Positions 35,401-44,185 of a stretch of 64,000 nt of DNA are shown piece by piece. The notes below the pieces were generated by a model that saw only the letters and a program-made list of their open reading frames with translations, was not told the origin of the DNA and ran no database searches. Location: NCBI RefSeq assembly GCF_003234265.2, contig NZ_CP126256.1, positions 1,860,001-1,924,000 on the forward strand, read 5' to 3'. This DNA is from Curtobacterium sp. MCSS17_015 (GTDB lineage Bacteria; Actinomycetota; Actinomycetes; Actinomycetales; Microbacteriaceae). The position numbers and the translations under genes were made by a program. Each line of letters starts with the position of its first letter. Position 1 is the stretch's first letter.

Positions 35401-37637
35401 TCGGTCGGACCACCGCATTCGATCACGACGCCGTCGGACAGGTGACGCAGACGACGCCCCCTTCCGGCGAGCACACCCGCACCGACCACACGCCCCTCGG
35501 TCAGGTGTCGAGGACGACCGACCCGTTGGACCGGACGGTCGTCTCGACTCGGGACCCGACCGGACGGTTGTCCACCCGCACGGACCCCGACGGACACACG
35601 ACGGCCTGGGTGCGCGATGCGGCCGGTCGGCTGTCGGAGGTGCGTCACGACGACCGACTCGTCGCGAGCATCGCACGGAACGCCGAGGAACGGTCGGTGA
35701 CGATCACTGACCTGACGCACCCCGACGGCACGCCCACCTTCCACCGTCTGGAGTACGGCGCAAGGGGCGAGCTCCTCCGACGCGCCACGACGCGTGCCGG
35801 TCGGAGCACGACGACCCGGTGGGAGTACGACACCGCGGGCAACCAGCGCGCAGTGATCACCCCGGACGGGGTGCGGACCGAGTTCGACCGTGGTCGCGGT
35901 GGCATCTTGAAGGCTATCCGTCGGTCGGACTTCCCGGAGGCGACGTTCCGGCACGACGGGGAAGGTCGACTGACCGGCGCCTTCGCTGGAGCGCTCGCCC
36001 AGGCGTGGGAGTACGAGGACGGGTTCCTTATCAGCCACTCCTCCGACGGCAGCAAGACCGTCCTCGAGCGCGATGACCGCGGGCGTCTGACAGCCGTTCG
36101 CACCCCGGACAGCGAGGCCGTGCGGTACGAGTACGACGCGGCCTCGCAGCTCCTCGCCGCCCATGACGGGTCCTCGGTGTCGACCTGGAGCTACGACGAG
36201 TCCGGTCGGCTCGTCGACGAGCACCGGGCCGCTGACCGGTACTCGTACTCGCACGACGTAGCCGGAGCGCTCCTGCAGGCCGAACGCCACGGCGACGCTC
36301 CTTCAGTCGTCCGGTTTGCGTACGACGGCCTCGGTCGGCGGGTCCGAGCCGAGTCGGACGAGGTCACGATGTCGTACGTGTGGGACGAGCTGGGTCATCT
36401 CCGCACCGTCATGCGCGAGGACAGCACCGGCAGCGAGCGCACCGCCCTCTGGGTGAACGCTCTCGGGGAACTCGCCGAGGTCAACGGCACCACGCTCAGC
36501 TGGGATCCCACGACCCCGGTGCCGACCCTGATGTCGGTCGGCGACGCACCTGTCGTGACGGCACCCGGCCTCCTGGGCGTCGACGGAACTTGGACGCCCG
36601 TCGGCTGGCGGCGAGCGCGCTCGACACAGCGCGCGGACCCGTGGACGGCGACGGCCGCCGTCACGGCTGGGGGCCTCCCGGACGGCATCGGGGTCAGCCC
36701 GACCGGGACCGTCGTGGTCGGCGGACTCGAGTTCACGGGTGCGCGCATGTACGACCCGTCGGTGCGCTCGTTCCTCTCCCCCGACCCGCTGCCTGCAGTG
36801 GTGGGTGCGGCGTGGTTTGACAACCCGTACGCATACGCCGGCAACGACCCGGTGAACCAGATCGACCCTTCTGGCCTCCGCCCGATCACAGACGCGGAGT
36901 TGGCCGCCTACGGTGCCGGGCGCCAGGGGCTCCTCGGTATCGCGCACCGGTTGTCGAACAACGGCGCGTTCGCCATGGACGGGGATGTCCATGTTTCGCA
37001 TGCGCTGTCTTGGCTGCTCGGCATGTCCCTCCTCGACCCCTCGCCCGGTCCCGGGTTCTGGCTCGGGCTCTTGAGCCCCATGCCCGCGATCGGGATCCCC
37101 ATCGGTATGGCGGCCGACTTCTACGCCGGGACCGTTCTGACGAGCGGGCAGGGTGAAATGCTCTTCGGATGGGCGACGGGTACGTCGCCCAGGACCCTGG
37201 TCTACGGGTCGGACAGCAAGATGACGCAGTCCGTGCGAGAGCAGTTGCCGGCCGACCAGCGTGAGAGGATCATCCGTGACTTGAAGGCTGGCGAGCCGGT
37301 GGCATCTGGATACGGTTACAACGCCGAGTCTCCCGGACTCGACAATCCGAACTTCGTACGAGACCTCGTGACGGTCGCCACCTGGCCCATCGCTCCGGAG
37401 GAGCATCGAACGCTTCTCGCGCTCGGCTCGTACGAAGTTGAGGCCCGTGTTGTGAGTCGCGATGTGGGTGGAGCTGCTGTTGTCGAGTACACCGCAACCA
37501 ACGAGACGACTTTGGGCTCCTTCCTCCGGGGGCTTCCCGGTCCCAGCTACGAAGATCTCAATCGAATGGCAGGAGATCACGGGCCTATGTCGCGAGTGAC
37601 CGAGCGGTTCACTTGGAAAGAGGAAGTGCAATGGTGA
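32424..37637 (+). pseudogene. Rhs/YD-repeat polymorphic toxin, reading frame interrupted by one amber codon
   Basis: The frame encodes 1,737 codons in one phase but has TAG at 33858-33860 (codon 479). The context is VTYE-stop-DADG, where the repeat family expects a Tyr, so TAC to TAG is a one-base change. The N-terminal 100 residues are helical and WXG/LXG-like, suggesting type VII secretion. A DUF6531-like pre-Rhs segment (FAADPVNTATGNFIEVEHDIAF) follows, then many YDxxGR repeats. The Rhs core ends MYDPSVRSFLSPDP...YAYAGNDPVNQIDPSG near 36880. The last 250 residues are a variable tip with hydrophobic segments and the ending GPMSRVTERFTWKEEVQW. The tip region is visibly less GC-rich than its neighbours. 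An ATG lies 12 bp after the stop, so re-initiation, read-through, decay or a sequencing error are all possible. Start GTG at 32424 follows GGGGGGAA. Confidence 0.85.
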
Positions 37638-38071
37638 ACTGGCGTCGAGCGGCGCGGGTGGTGCTGTTCCCATCACTCATCGTGTCCCTGACCGGGTGCA
37701 CGGTAGAATCGCAGCCCGCGCCGGAGGACTACGTGGGCTCCTGGCAGCTACAGGCCGAGAACGGGGAATCACCAGCGCGCGTCACCCTCGGGGAGGACCA
37801 CACGTACACCGCAGAGGATCTGCCGCGAGCGCTCGCCTGTCGGCTCCAGATCGCCGCCGGAAGCCCTCCCGGGTGCCGAGATGGTAGCCCTTCGGTGAGT
37901 TTCTCCGGGACATGGCGACTGGCGGACGGGAACCCACGCGAACTCTGGCTGGAGTACAACGACTTCCTCGTGCGCAGGGCTGTCCGCGATGGCGACCACC
38001 TCGGCTTCTTCGTGCGATCAGTCGAGGCACCACGACCTGACTACGTGTTCTACAGGACGTCTTCGACTTGA
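37631..38071 (+). CDS. Lipoprotein, candidate immunity protein of the Rhs toxin
   Basis: A 146-residue lipoprotein with lipobox SLTGC near residues 19-23. The mature part has DYVGSWQLQ, DHTYTAEDLP, a central Gly/Ser-rich part with two Cys, FSGTWRLADG and a terminal APRPDYVFYR, a small beta-rich lipocalin-like pattern. ATG at 37631 overlaps the Rhs stop by 7 bp, so the two are translationally coupled, the usual arrangement of polymorphic toxin and immunity. Its membrane anchoring suggests the toxin acts on the outer face of the membrane or wall of the target. The immunity role is inference from position and from the duplicated cassette that follows. Confidence 0.75.
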   Translation: MVNWRRAARVVLFPSLIVSLTGCTVESQPAPEDYVGSWQLQAENGESPARVTLGEDHTYTAEDLPRALACRLQIAAGSPPGCRDGSPSVSFSGTWRLADGNPRELWLEYNDFLVRRAVRDGDHLGFFVRSVEAPRPDYVFYRTSST

Positions 38072-38190
38072 CTGCGAACTGGACCGCCGAATGTCATCAC
38101 AGGTGACGTTCAACGGCAGCCGCGCTGCGAGTCGCCGCGATGGTGATCCTGTCCATGGTCGCGGCCACGCCCTGCACCGGGGCAGCCGGC

Positions 38191-38253
38191 GGCCACGGTC
38201 CGTTCTCGCGGGTCCCCGAATGGTTCAGATGGAAAGAAGAAGCGCGGTGGTGA
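38191..38253 (+). pseudogene. Orphan toxin-tip remnant
   Basis: These 20 codons plus stop encode GHGPFSRVPEWFRWKEEARW, clearly homologous to the C-terminal end of the Rhs toxin (HGPMSRVTERFTWKEEVQW), and like it end in a TGA that overlaps a lipoprotein start. The rest of the toxin tip is missing. It marks a second, decayed toxin/immunity cassette. Confidence 0.75.
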
Positions 38254-38558
38254 CAGGACGTCGTGCGGGGATCACCGGACTGCTGGCGGCGATGACCGTG
38301 GCGTTGACCGGCTGCACCCTGCCAGCGAAGCCCGGGCCCCAGGACTACGTCGGGACGTGGCGGCTGCAGACGGCGAGCGGGGCCGCGGCTGCGCGGTTCG
38401 AGGTCGCAGACGACCACACCTACACCGCACACGACATCCCGGCGTCGATCGCGTGCGGAACGAAGGTCTACTCGGGCAGCCTGGGCTTCTACACCTACAC
38501 GCTCGATGCACCCCGCCCGGACTACGTCTTCACACGCGATTCGTCGATGAGTCGCTGA
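38247..38558 (+). CDS. Second immunity-like lipoprotein, internally shortened
   Basis: A 103-residue paralog of the lipoprotein at 37631. Signal and lipobox (ALTGC), DYVGTWRLQ, DHTYTAHDIP and the ending APRPDYVF are shared. About 40 central residues, including FSGTWRLADG and a Cys, are gone, so the frame was kept across an internal deletion. GTG at 38247 overlaps the stop of the orphan tip exactly as in the first cassette; an alternative in-frame ATG lies at 38229. It may be a degenerate immunity gene or a retained orphan immunity against a former or foreign toxin. Confidence 0.65.
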   Translation: MVTGRRAGITGLLAAMTVALTGCTLPAKPGPQDYVGTWRLQTASGAAAARFEVADDHTYTAHDIPASIACGTKVYSGSLGFYTYTLDAPRPDYVFTRDSSMSR

Positions 38559-38569
38559 CCGGTCGCCGC

Positions 38570-38878
38570 TCAGTCCCCGAGCGCCGCCTCGAGCCGCTCG
38601 AGCTTCCCGTCGATCTCCCCCGTGCGCCCCGACCGGATGTCCGCCTTGAGCACGAGTGAGATGCGAGTGCCGAACGGCGCGACGGCCTCGGTCGCCCGCT
38701 TGACGACGTCGAACACCTCGTCCCACTCCCCCTCGATCTCGGTGAACATCGACGAGGTGCGGTTCGGCAGTCCGGACTCGCGGACGACCCGGACGGCCGC
38801 GGCGACGGCGTCGTGCACGGAGCCGTCCTCGGTCGCAGCGGGTCCGCCGGACGGGGCGATGGAGAATGCGACGATCAT
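38570..38878 (-). CDS. Thiamine-binding protein, MTH1187/YkoF-like (DUF77)
   Basis: A 102-residue ferredoxin-like-fold protein. The N-terminus MIVAFSIAPSG and the motif SSMFTEIEGEWDEVFDVVKRA match the MTH1187/YqgV family, which forms tetramers and binds thiamine or a related small ligand. No thiamine biosynthetic gene lies nearby. Its ATG overlaps the stop of the upstream membrane-protein gene by 4 bp, so it is the second gene of that operon. Confidence 0.88.
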   Translation of the reverse strand: MIVAFSIAPSGGPAATEDGSVHDAVAAAVRVVRESGLPNRTSSMFTEIEGEWDEVFDVVKRATEAVAPFGTRISLVLKADIRSGRTGEIDGKLERLEAALGD

Positions 38879-40152
38879 GCGCCCATCCTGCCCCGCTCGC
38901 GGTCCGCGTGCGGGGCTCCGGCTGCCGGACGGGAGGCCCGTGGCTCGATCCCGTCCCGCCACATCCGGACCAGGACGACGATCGTCCAGACGAGCACCGC
39001 GACCTCCAGCAGGTTCCGCAGCGACAGCACGACGAGGATCCACGGCTGCACGCCGAGCACCTGGTCGTAGTACGCCGGGTAGACGAGCTGCGTGAGGAAC
39101 GCCATCGGCAGCATCGCCCCGGCGACCGGCAGGAAGCGCCAGGCACTGGCGCGCCCGGCGACGAGGCCCCAGACCACCGGCACGGCGAACCAGCCGATGT
39201 ACTGCGGCGACCCGACCTTGTTCGTCGCGATGAGCGCCGCGACGAACAACAGCGCGAGGACCGGTGCGACCCGTACCCGCTGCGCTCCGGTGCGGACGGC
39301 GAGCAGGGCGAGGACGACGCCCACCACGACGACGACCGCCATGAGCGGGGTCGAGAGCGCTGCGACGACCTCCGTCCCGGCGCCGGACACCTCGAAGGTC
39401 AGGATCTCCTGGTCGTAGAACACCGCGGCGCCCGGCACCCGGGCCGCTGCCGCCCACAGGTACGGCGTCGCGAGCGGTGACTCGATCTGCAGGCCGCGCC
39501 CGGTCTGTTCGCCGATGAACGAGAACAGGTGCGCGGCGCCGCCGAACAGCACGTCGACGAGCACCACGAGCGCGGTGACCGTGAGTGCTCCGGCGACCAC
39601 CTCGACACGACGCCCCCGACGGAGGACGACGAGCACGCCGACGAGCGCCGCCGGCCAGACCTTGACCCACGCGGCGACGGTGAACACCGCGGCGGCGATC
39701 CCCGGACGGGCCGCGACGAACGCGACGCCGACCAGTGCCACCGTGGTGGCGACGGTGTCGACGCGTCCGAGGGCGATCGGCCCGAGCGCGAGCAGGAACG
39801 CCAGCCACCACCAGACGACCCGGACGCCGAACGCCCGGTAGCGCCAGAGCACCGCGCAGACGACCGCGTGCAGCAGCACCATGAGCAGCAGCCAACCGGT
39901 GCCGATCGCCGCGGTCCCGCCGAGCGACGCGGCCGCCATCGGCACGATCGCCAGGATCGGGTACACCCAGGCAGCGTCGATCCCCACCCAGAAGTGCGAG
40001 GCGTGCCCGGACTCGATCCAGCGACGGTACGTGATCGTCACGTCGCCGATCGGCTGGTTCGGGACGACGAGGGTCAGGGTCCAGAGCAGCGCGTGCACCG
40101 CGGCGAACGCGACCACGAACGCGACGATCTCCGGCCACGGGTTCCTGCGCAC
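38875..40152 (-). CDS. GT87-like (DUF2029) membrane glycosyltransferase
   Basis: A 425-residue membrane protein with about ten to eleven helices and a first extracytoplasmic loop holding PNQPIGDVTITYRRWIESG. This resembles actinobacterial polyprenyl-phosphate-mannose-dependent mannosyltransferases of the PimE/GT87 type; acceptor and donor are not determinable. A longer frame from 40281 exists. I choose GTG at 40152 because TACGCT lies 6 bp upstream and the sequence before it is basic and low-complexity. The gene is probably leaderless. The C-terminal 25 residues are charged, with the RASR sequence produced by a CGGGAGGCCCG copy. Confidence 0.78.
   Translation of the reverse strand: MRRNPWPEIVAFVVAFAAVHALLWTLTLVVPNQPIGDVTITYRRWIESGHASHFWVGIDAAWVYPILAIVPMAAASLGGTAAIGTGWLLLMVLLHAVVCAVLWRYRAFGVRVVWWWLAFLLALGPIALGRVDTVATTVALVGVAFVAARPGIAAAVFTVAAWVKVWPAALVGVLVVLRRGRRVEVVAGALTVTALVVLVDVLFGGAAHLFSFIGEQTGRGLQIESPLATPYLWAAAARVPGAAVFYDQEILTFEVSGAGTEVVAALSTPLMAVVVVVGVVLALLAVRTGAQRVRVAPVLALLFVAALIATNKVGSPQYIGWFAVPVVWGLVAGRASAWRFLPVAGAMLPMAFLTQLVYPAYYDQVLGVQPWILVVLSLRNLLEVAVLVWTIVVLVRMWRDGIEPRASRPAAGAPHADRERGRMGA
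38930..38940 (+). repeat. CGGGAGGCCCG motif, copy inside the GT87-like gene
   Basis: Plus-strand copy antisense to the gene, within its disordered C-terminal tail. Confidence 0.7.
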
Positions 40153-40290
40153 CGGACGAGCGTACCGAGTCGAGCGCGGCCGACCTCCGCCGTCCACAAC
40201 GCTGGCGCACCGACGCCGCTGCCACCCCGGAACACCACGGGCGACCCGGATCCACAGCCGATCCCGAGAGTGACGTGTCACCGTCCTCCT

Positions 40291-41007
40291 GTGACCTCAG
40301 TACCGGACCGTCCCACGCCCCGCCGCCGCCTCCTGACGTGGCTCGTCATCGCCGTCGTCGTCCTGGTCGTCGCGGTCGTCGCGGTCGTCGTCGGCACCCG
40401 CGCGTACACGTCGACCGAGAACGCGAAGGCCTCCGCCACGCCCACCGTAGCCGCCACCCGTGCCCCCTCCACCCTCGAGCCGCAGGACCTGTCCGGCGAG
40501 TGGACGATCGGCGACGGGTCCGAGGCGGGCTACCGCGTGCACGAGGTCCTGAACGGCTCCGACGTCACCGTCACGGGCCGTACGTCGAGCGTCACCGGCA
40601 CGGCCACCGTCGACGGGACGACGATCAGCGCGGCCACGATCACGGTGCAGGTCGGCGACATCGCCACCGACTCGGAGCAGCGCGACTCGTACTTCCGCGA
40701 CTCGGCGCTCGACACCCAGGCGTTCCCGACCGCCACCTTCACGCTCACCGAGCCGATCGAGGACGCGGTCCCGTCGGGCGACGCGACCACCGAGGTACAG
40801 GCCACCGGCACGCTCGATCTGCACGGCGTCACGAAGCCGGTCACCGCGACGCTGCAGGTCGGGCTCAGCGGCGACGGCGTGGACGTCTCCGGCACGATCC
40901 CCATCACGTTCTCGGACTACTCCGTGCAGGCACCGAACCTCGGGTTCGTCAAGGTCGACGACGCGGGTGCGGTCGAGCTCCTCGTGCACGCCACACCGGC
41001 GTCCTGA
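40291..41007 (+). CDS. YceI-family protein with N-terminal membrane anchor
   Basis: A 238-residue protein: a short basic start, one transmembrane helix (LLTWLVIAVVVLVVAVVAVVV), a Thr/Ala/Ser linker and a YceI lipocalin-like barrel from about residue 65. Barrel hallmarks are LSGEWTIGDGSEAGYRVHE, SYFRDSALDTQAFPTATF, LDLHGVTKPV and ITFSDYSVQAPN. YceI proteins bind polyisoprenoid-type lipids outside the cytoplasm. GTG at 40291 is the best start, since it places the anchor at the N-terminus; no clear ribosome binding site is seen. Confidence 0.88.
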   Translation: MTSVPDRPTPRRRLLTWLVIAVVVLVVAVVAVVVGTRAYTSTENAKASATPTVAATRAPSTLEPQDLSGEWTIGDGSEAGYRVHEVLNGSDVTVTGRTSSVTGTATVDGTTISAATITVQVGDIATDSEQRDSYFRDSALDTQAFPTATFTLTEPIEDAVPSGDATTEVQATGTLDLHGVTKPVTATLQVGLSGDGVDVSGTIPITFSDYSVQAPNLGFVKVDDAGAVELLVHATPAS

Positions 41008-41090
41008 CCGTCACCCCCGGCGATCGCGACACGACCACCTGACGGTCAGGAGGCGCGGCACCGGCCGGCACGGCGTCTCCCGTCGGTCCG

Positions 41091-41939
41091 TCAGTCCGCC
41101 TCGGCGTCCCCGTGCACCGCGAGATCCCGCACCACGCCCGGCAGCTGCTCCACGAGTCCCGTCATCGGGAACGGCCCGCCCCGGGAGGCACGTCGGGCCG
41201 CGACCCCGTGCACGACCGCTGCCGCCGCCGCGAGGTGCGCCAGCTCCTCCGGGCCGACCTCGGACGATCCGGCCCGCGCCGCCACCAGGGCACCGAGCAC
41301 CCCGCCGAGGACGTCCCCGGCACCCGCCGCGGCGAGCCACGGCGTCGCCGAGGACGCGACCAACCGGACGCCGCCGTCGGGTGTCACGACGTGGGTGTCC
41401 GCGCCCTTGAGGAGCACGACGCTCCCCGTCTGCTCGGCGGCACGGAGGGCGGCACGCTGCGGATCGCCCTCGACCTCGTCACGGGACACGCCGAGCAGTG
41501 ACGCGGCCTCCCCGGCGTGCGGGGTGAGGACCGCGAGCGGCCCGAGGTCGATGAGCGGGATCGCGCCGGCGTCGACGACGACCGGGACCCCGTCGTCGGA
41601 GGCGTGCCGGAACCCGTCGCGGGTCGTCGCGTCCAACTCGTCCAGGGAGGTCGCCGAGATGCCCGACCCGACGAGCCACGCCTGGACGCGGCCGACCCCG
41701 GCGACGATCTCCGGCCGTCGGGCGAGCACGAAGTCGGCGGCGCGGTCGGGTCCGACGTACCGGACCATGCCGAGCCCGGTGTGCACCGCGGCGTCGACGC
41801 CCATCACCGCAGCACCCGGGTACGCGGCGGAACCGGTGGCGACCCCGAGGACCCCGCGCCGGTACTTCGAGGTGTCACCCGTCGGGACGGTGATCCAGGC
41901 AGCGGCGTCGGCGGGACGGACGGTCACGAAGTCGTTCAT
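41091..41939 (-). CDS. nnrD: ADP-dependent NAD(P)H-hydrate dehydratase
   Basis: A 282-residue ribokinase-fold enzyme that repairs hydrated NADH and NADPH using ADP. Motifs are YRRGVLGVATGS near the N-terminus, VLTPHAGEAASLLG, VVLLKGADTHV and the C-terminal anion hole WLAAAGAGDVLGG. The usual fused epimerase half (NnrE) is absent, so this is the stand-alone dehydratase. TACCGT lies 8 bp before the ATG without a ribosome binding site, and it overlaps the -10-like hexamer of the divergent HAD gene. Confidence 0.9.
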   Translation of the reverse strand: MNDFVTVRPADAAAWITVPTGDTSKYRRGVLGVATGSAAYPGAAVMGVDAAVHTGLGMVRYVGPDRAADFVLARRPEIVAGVGRVQAWLVGSGISATSLDELDATTRDGFRHASDDGVPVVVDAGAIPLIDLGPLAVLTPHAGEAASLLGVSRDEVEGDPQRAALRAAEQTGSVVLLKGADTHVVTPDGGVRLVASSATPWLAAAGAGDVLGGVLGALVAARAGSSEVGPEELAHLAAAAAVVHGVAARRASRGGPFPMTGLVEQLPGVVRDLAVHGDAEAD

Positions 41940-41947
41940 CGTCCCCA

Positions 41948-41956
41948 CGGTACGGT
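41948..41956. promoter_or_regulatory. Overlapping face-to-face -10 elements
   Basis: The 9 bases ACGGTACGGT-like core (41948-41956) contains TACCGT on the minus strand (41948-41953) and TACGGT on the plus strand (41951-41956). These lie 8 bp and 7 bp before two divergent start codons only 24 bp apart. Two polymerases could not occupy it together. Confidence 0.55.
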
Positions 41957-41963
41957 GACGAGC

Positions 41964-42587
41964 ATGAGCCTGTCCCTGCCCGGCCGTGTCGTCGTCTTCG
42001 ACTACGGCGAGGTGATCAGCCGCACCCCGCACGCCGCCCGCGCAGCTCTGCTCGAGGCGACGGGACTCGACGCCGACGAGCTGTTCCCCGTCTACCAGGA
42101 GCTCCGGCACGACCTGGACCGCGGCGACCTCTCCGTGCTCGCCTACTGGCGGACGATCGGTGAGCGCACCGGCCGGTCGTGGTCGGTGACCGAGATCCAC
42201 CGGTTCTGGGCGCTCGACTACACCGGGTGGTTCGAGGTCGACCCCGAGGTCCTGGCCCTCGTGGAGGAGCTGCACGACGCCGGCACCCGCCTGGCGCTCC
42301 TCTCGAACGCGGGCTTCGACTTCGGCGACCCGTACCGGTACTCGCCGATGGGCTCGATGTTCGAGACCGTCGTGGTGAGCGCCGAGGAGCACGTCCTCAA
42401 GCCGGACGCGTCGATCTACCACACCACCTGCGACCGCCTCGGCATCGAGCCGGCCGCGATGGTGTTCGTCGACAACCGGGTCGAGAACGCCGCCGGAGCC
42501 GAGGCGGTCGGTGCGGTGGGCGTGCACTTCACCTCGGCGGCGGCCCTGCGGTCGGCGCTCGAGGAGCTCGCCGCCCCGACGGCGTGA
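41964..42587 (+). CDS. HAD-superfamily hydrolase
   Basis: A 207-residue haloacid-dehalogenase-like phosphatase. The nucleophile Asp is near residue 13 in VVFDYGEVI, where the usual second Asp is Gly, as in YihX and epoxide-hydrolase N-terminal domains. Motif II is LLSNAG, motif III Lys is in HVLKPD, and the acidic motif IV is VFVDNRVENAAGA. The cap is a small helical bundle (residues about 20-95). The substrate, probably a sugar or nucleotide phosphate, is unknown. A TACGGT -10 lies 7 bp upstream. The stop codon falls inside an 18-bp tandem repeat. Confidence 0.87.
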   Translation: MSLSLPGRVVVFDYGEVISRTPHAARAALLEATGLDADELFPVYQELRHDLDRGDLSVLAYWRTIGERTGRSWSVTEIHRFWALDYTGWFEVDPEVLALVEELHDAGTRLALLSNAGFDFGDPYRYSPMGSMFETVVVSAEEHVLKPDASIYHTTCDRLGIEPAAMVFVDNRVENAAGAEAVGAVGVHFTSAAALRSALEELAAPTA

Positions 42588-42629
42588 CGGCGGCCGACGG
42601 AGTGACGGCGGCCAACGGAGTGACGGCGG
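42584..42629 (+). repeat. 18-bp tandem repeat, about 2.6 units
   Basis: Unit GTGACGGCGGCCGACGGA (second unit has AACGGA), beginning at the last codons of the HAD gene and including its stop. Probably replication slippage. Confidence 0.75.
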
Positions 42630-42641
42630 GCCGGGATCGGC

Positions 42642-42652
42642 CGGGAGGCCCG
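42642..42652 (+). repeat. CGGGAGGCCCG motif, intergenic
   Basis: Between the HAD gene's tandem repeat and the TACGAT promoter hexamer (42699-42704) of the CNNM operon. Confidence 0.7.
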
Positions 42653-42784
42653 GCGCACCGACGCGACGCCTCCTCGGCTCCTCCGAGCGAGTGCCCGGTA
42701 CGATTCCCTCATTGTGGACGACCCTCCTAGTTGCGCTGACCATCACATGCCCGCCGCTCACACAGTGAGCTGCCCGACTCCGGG

Positions 42785-44185
42785 GTGCGCCTCGTGAATC
42801 CCGTCGACATCGTCATGCTGATCGGCGGCATCCTGCTGACGCTCGGCACCGGCGTCTTCGTCGCCTCCGAGTTCGCGCTCGTCAACCTCGACCGCGCCGA
42901 TGTCGAAGCCCGCCGGGACCGCGGTGAGTCCGGCCTGAGCCCCGTCATCGGCGCGCTCAAGGTCACCTCGACCCACCTGTCCAGCGCCCAGCTCGGCATC
43001 ACCCTGACGACACTGCTGACCGGGTACCTGCTCGAGCCGTCGATCGCGACGCTGCTCGAGGCCCCGTTCCTCGCGATGAACCTGCCCGAGAGCATCGTCG
43101 AGACGGTCGGGTCGATCGTCGCCCTCGTCATCGCGACCCTGCTGTCGATGATCCTCGGTGAGCTCGTGCCGAAGAACTTCGCGCTCGCGCTGCCCCTGCA
43201 GACCGCGAAGCTCGTCGTGCCGCTGCAGGTCGGGTTCACGACCGTGTTCAAGCCGGCGGTCGCCCTCCTCAACGGCACCGCCAACGCCGTGCTGCGGTCG
43301 ATGGGGATCGAGCCGCAGGAGGAACTGTCCGGGGCACGGAGCGCCGAGGAACTCACCTCGCTGCTCCGCCGCTCGGCGTCCGAGGGCTCGCTCGAACAGG
43401 ACACCGCGACGCTCCTCGAACGGACGCTGGCGTTCTCCGAACGCAACGCGAGCGACGTGATGACCCCGCGCCCGCGCCTGTCGACGATCCGCGTGTCCGA
43501 CAGCGCCGACGCCGTCATCGCCCTCGCCCGCCGCACCGGCTTCAGCCGCTTCCCGGTGATCGAGGAGGACGCGGACGACGTCGTCGGACTCGTGCACGTC
43601 AAGCAGGCCGTCTCGGTCCCGCGCGAGAAGCGCGCCGAGGTGCCGGTCGGCGCGCTCATGACCGACGCCGAGCGGGTCCCCGAGACCATGCCCGGCGACA
43701 CGCTGCTGACCGAGGTCCGCGGCCGCGGGTACCAGATGGTCATCGTCGTGGACGAGTACGGCGGCACCGCCGGGGTCGTCACGCTCGAGGACCTCATCGA
43801 GGAGATCGTCGGCGAGGTGTCCGACGAGCACGACCGCGCCCGCATCGACGTCGTCCGGAGCCGCGGGTGGCTGACCTTCCCCGGACTGCTCCGTCCCGAC
43901 GAGCTCGAGGACCGTGCGAGCGTCACCGTGCCCGAGGACGGCCCGTACGAGACCGTCGGCGGGTTCCTCATGCAGGAGCTCGGACGCCTCCCCGTGGTGG
44001 GTGACGAGGTCGCGATCGACTCCGGCGTGTTCCGCGTCGAGCGTCTGGACGGCCGCCGGATCGACCGCATCCGGTACACGCCGAACCCGGTCGACTCCCC
44101 CACCGGCAGCACCGGCACCACGGCGTCGACCAGCACGAGGACGACGGGCCCGAAGACGATCACCACAGCGGAGGCCGACCGATGA
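42785..44185 (+). CDS. CNNM/CorC-type CBS-domain membrane protein, full length
   Basis: A 466-residue protein in the order: DUF21 membrane domain with about four helices (residues 1-185), a CBS pair (about 205-340, e.g. [20 protein letters not shown] and [27 protein letters not shown]) and a CorC_HlyC C-terminal domain ([18 protein letters not shown]). A Thr/Ser-rich tail follows. The family is linked to magnesium or cobalt efflux and metal homeostasis. GTG at 42785 is used; GTG at 42794 is equally possible. TACGAT at 42699-42704 is a likely -10. It overlaps the next gene by 4 bp. Confidence 0.9.
   Translation: MRLVNPVDIVMLIGGILLTLGTGVFVASEFALVNLDRADVEARRDRGESGLSPVIGALKVTSTHLSSAQLGITLTTLLTGYLLEPSIATLLEAPFLAMNLPESIVETVGSIVALVIATLLSMILGELVPKNFALALPLQTAKLVVPLQVGFTTVFKPAVALLNGTANAVLRSMGIEPQEELSGARSAEELTSLLRRSASEGSLEQDTATLLERTLAFSERNASDVMTPRPRLSTIRVSDSADAVIALARRTGFSRFPVIEEDADDVVGLVHVKQAVSVPREKRAEVPVGALMTDAERVPETMPGDTLLTEVRGRGYQMVIVVDEYGGTAGVVTLEDLIEEIVGEVSDEHDRARIDVVRSRGWLTFPGLLRPDELEDRASVTVPEDGPYETVGGFLMQELGRLPVVGDEVAIDSGVFRVERLDGRRIDRIRYTPNPVDSPTGSTGTTASTSTRTTGPKTITTAEADR

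Noticed and set aside
33861..37637. Rhs gene as two separate normal genes
   Set aside because: Both parts are in the same frame, and the second lacks a proper start signal and the secretion domain; a nonsense change in one gene explains the data better.
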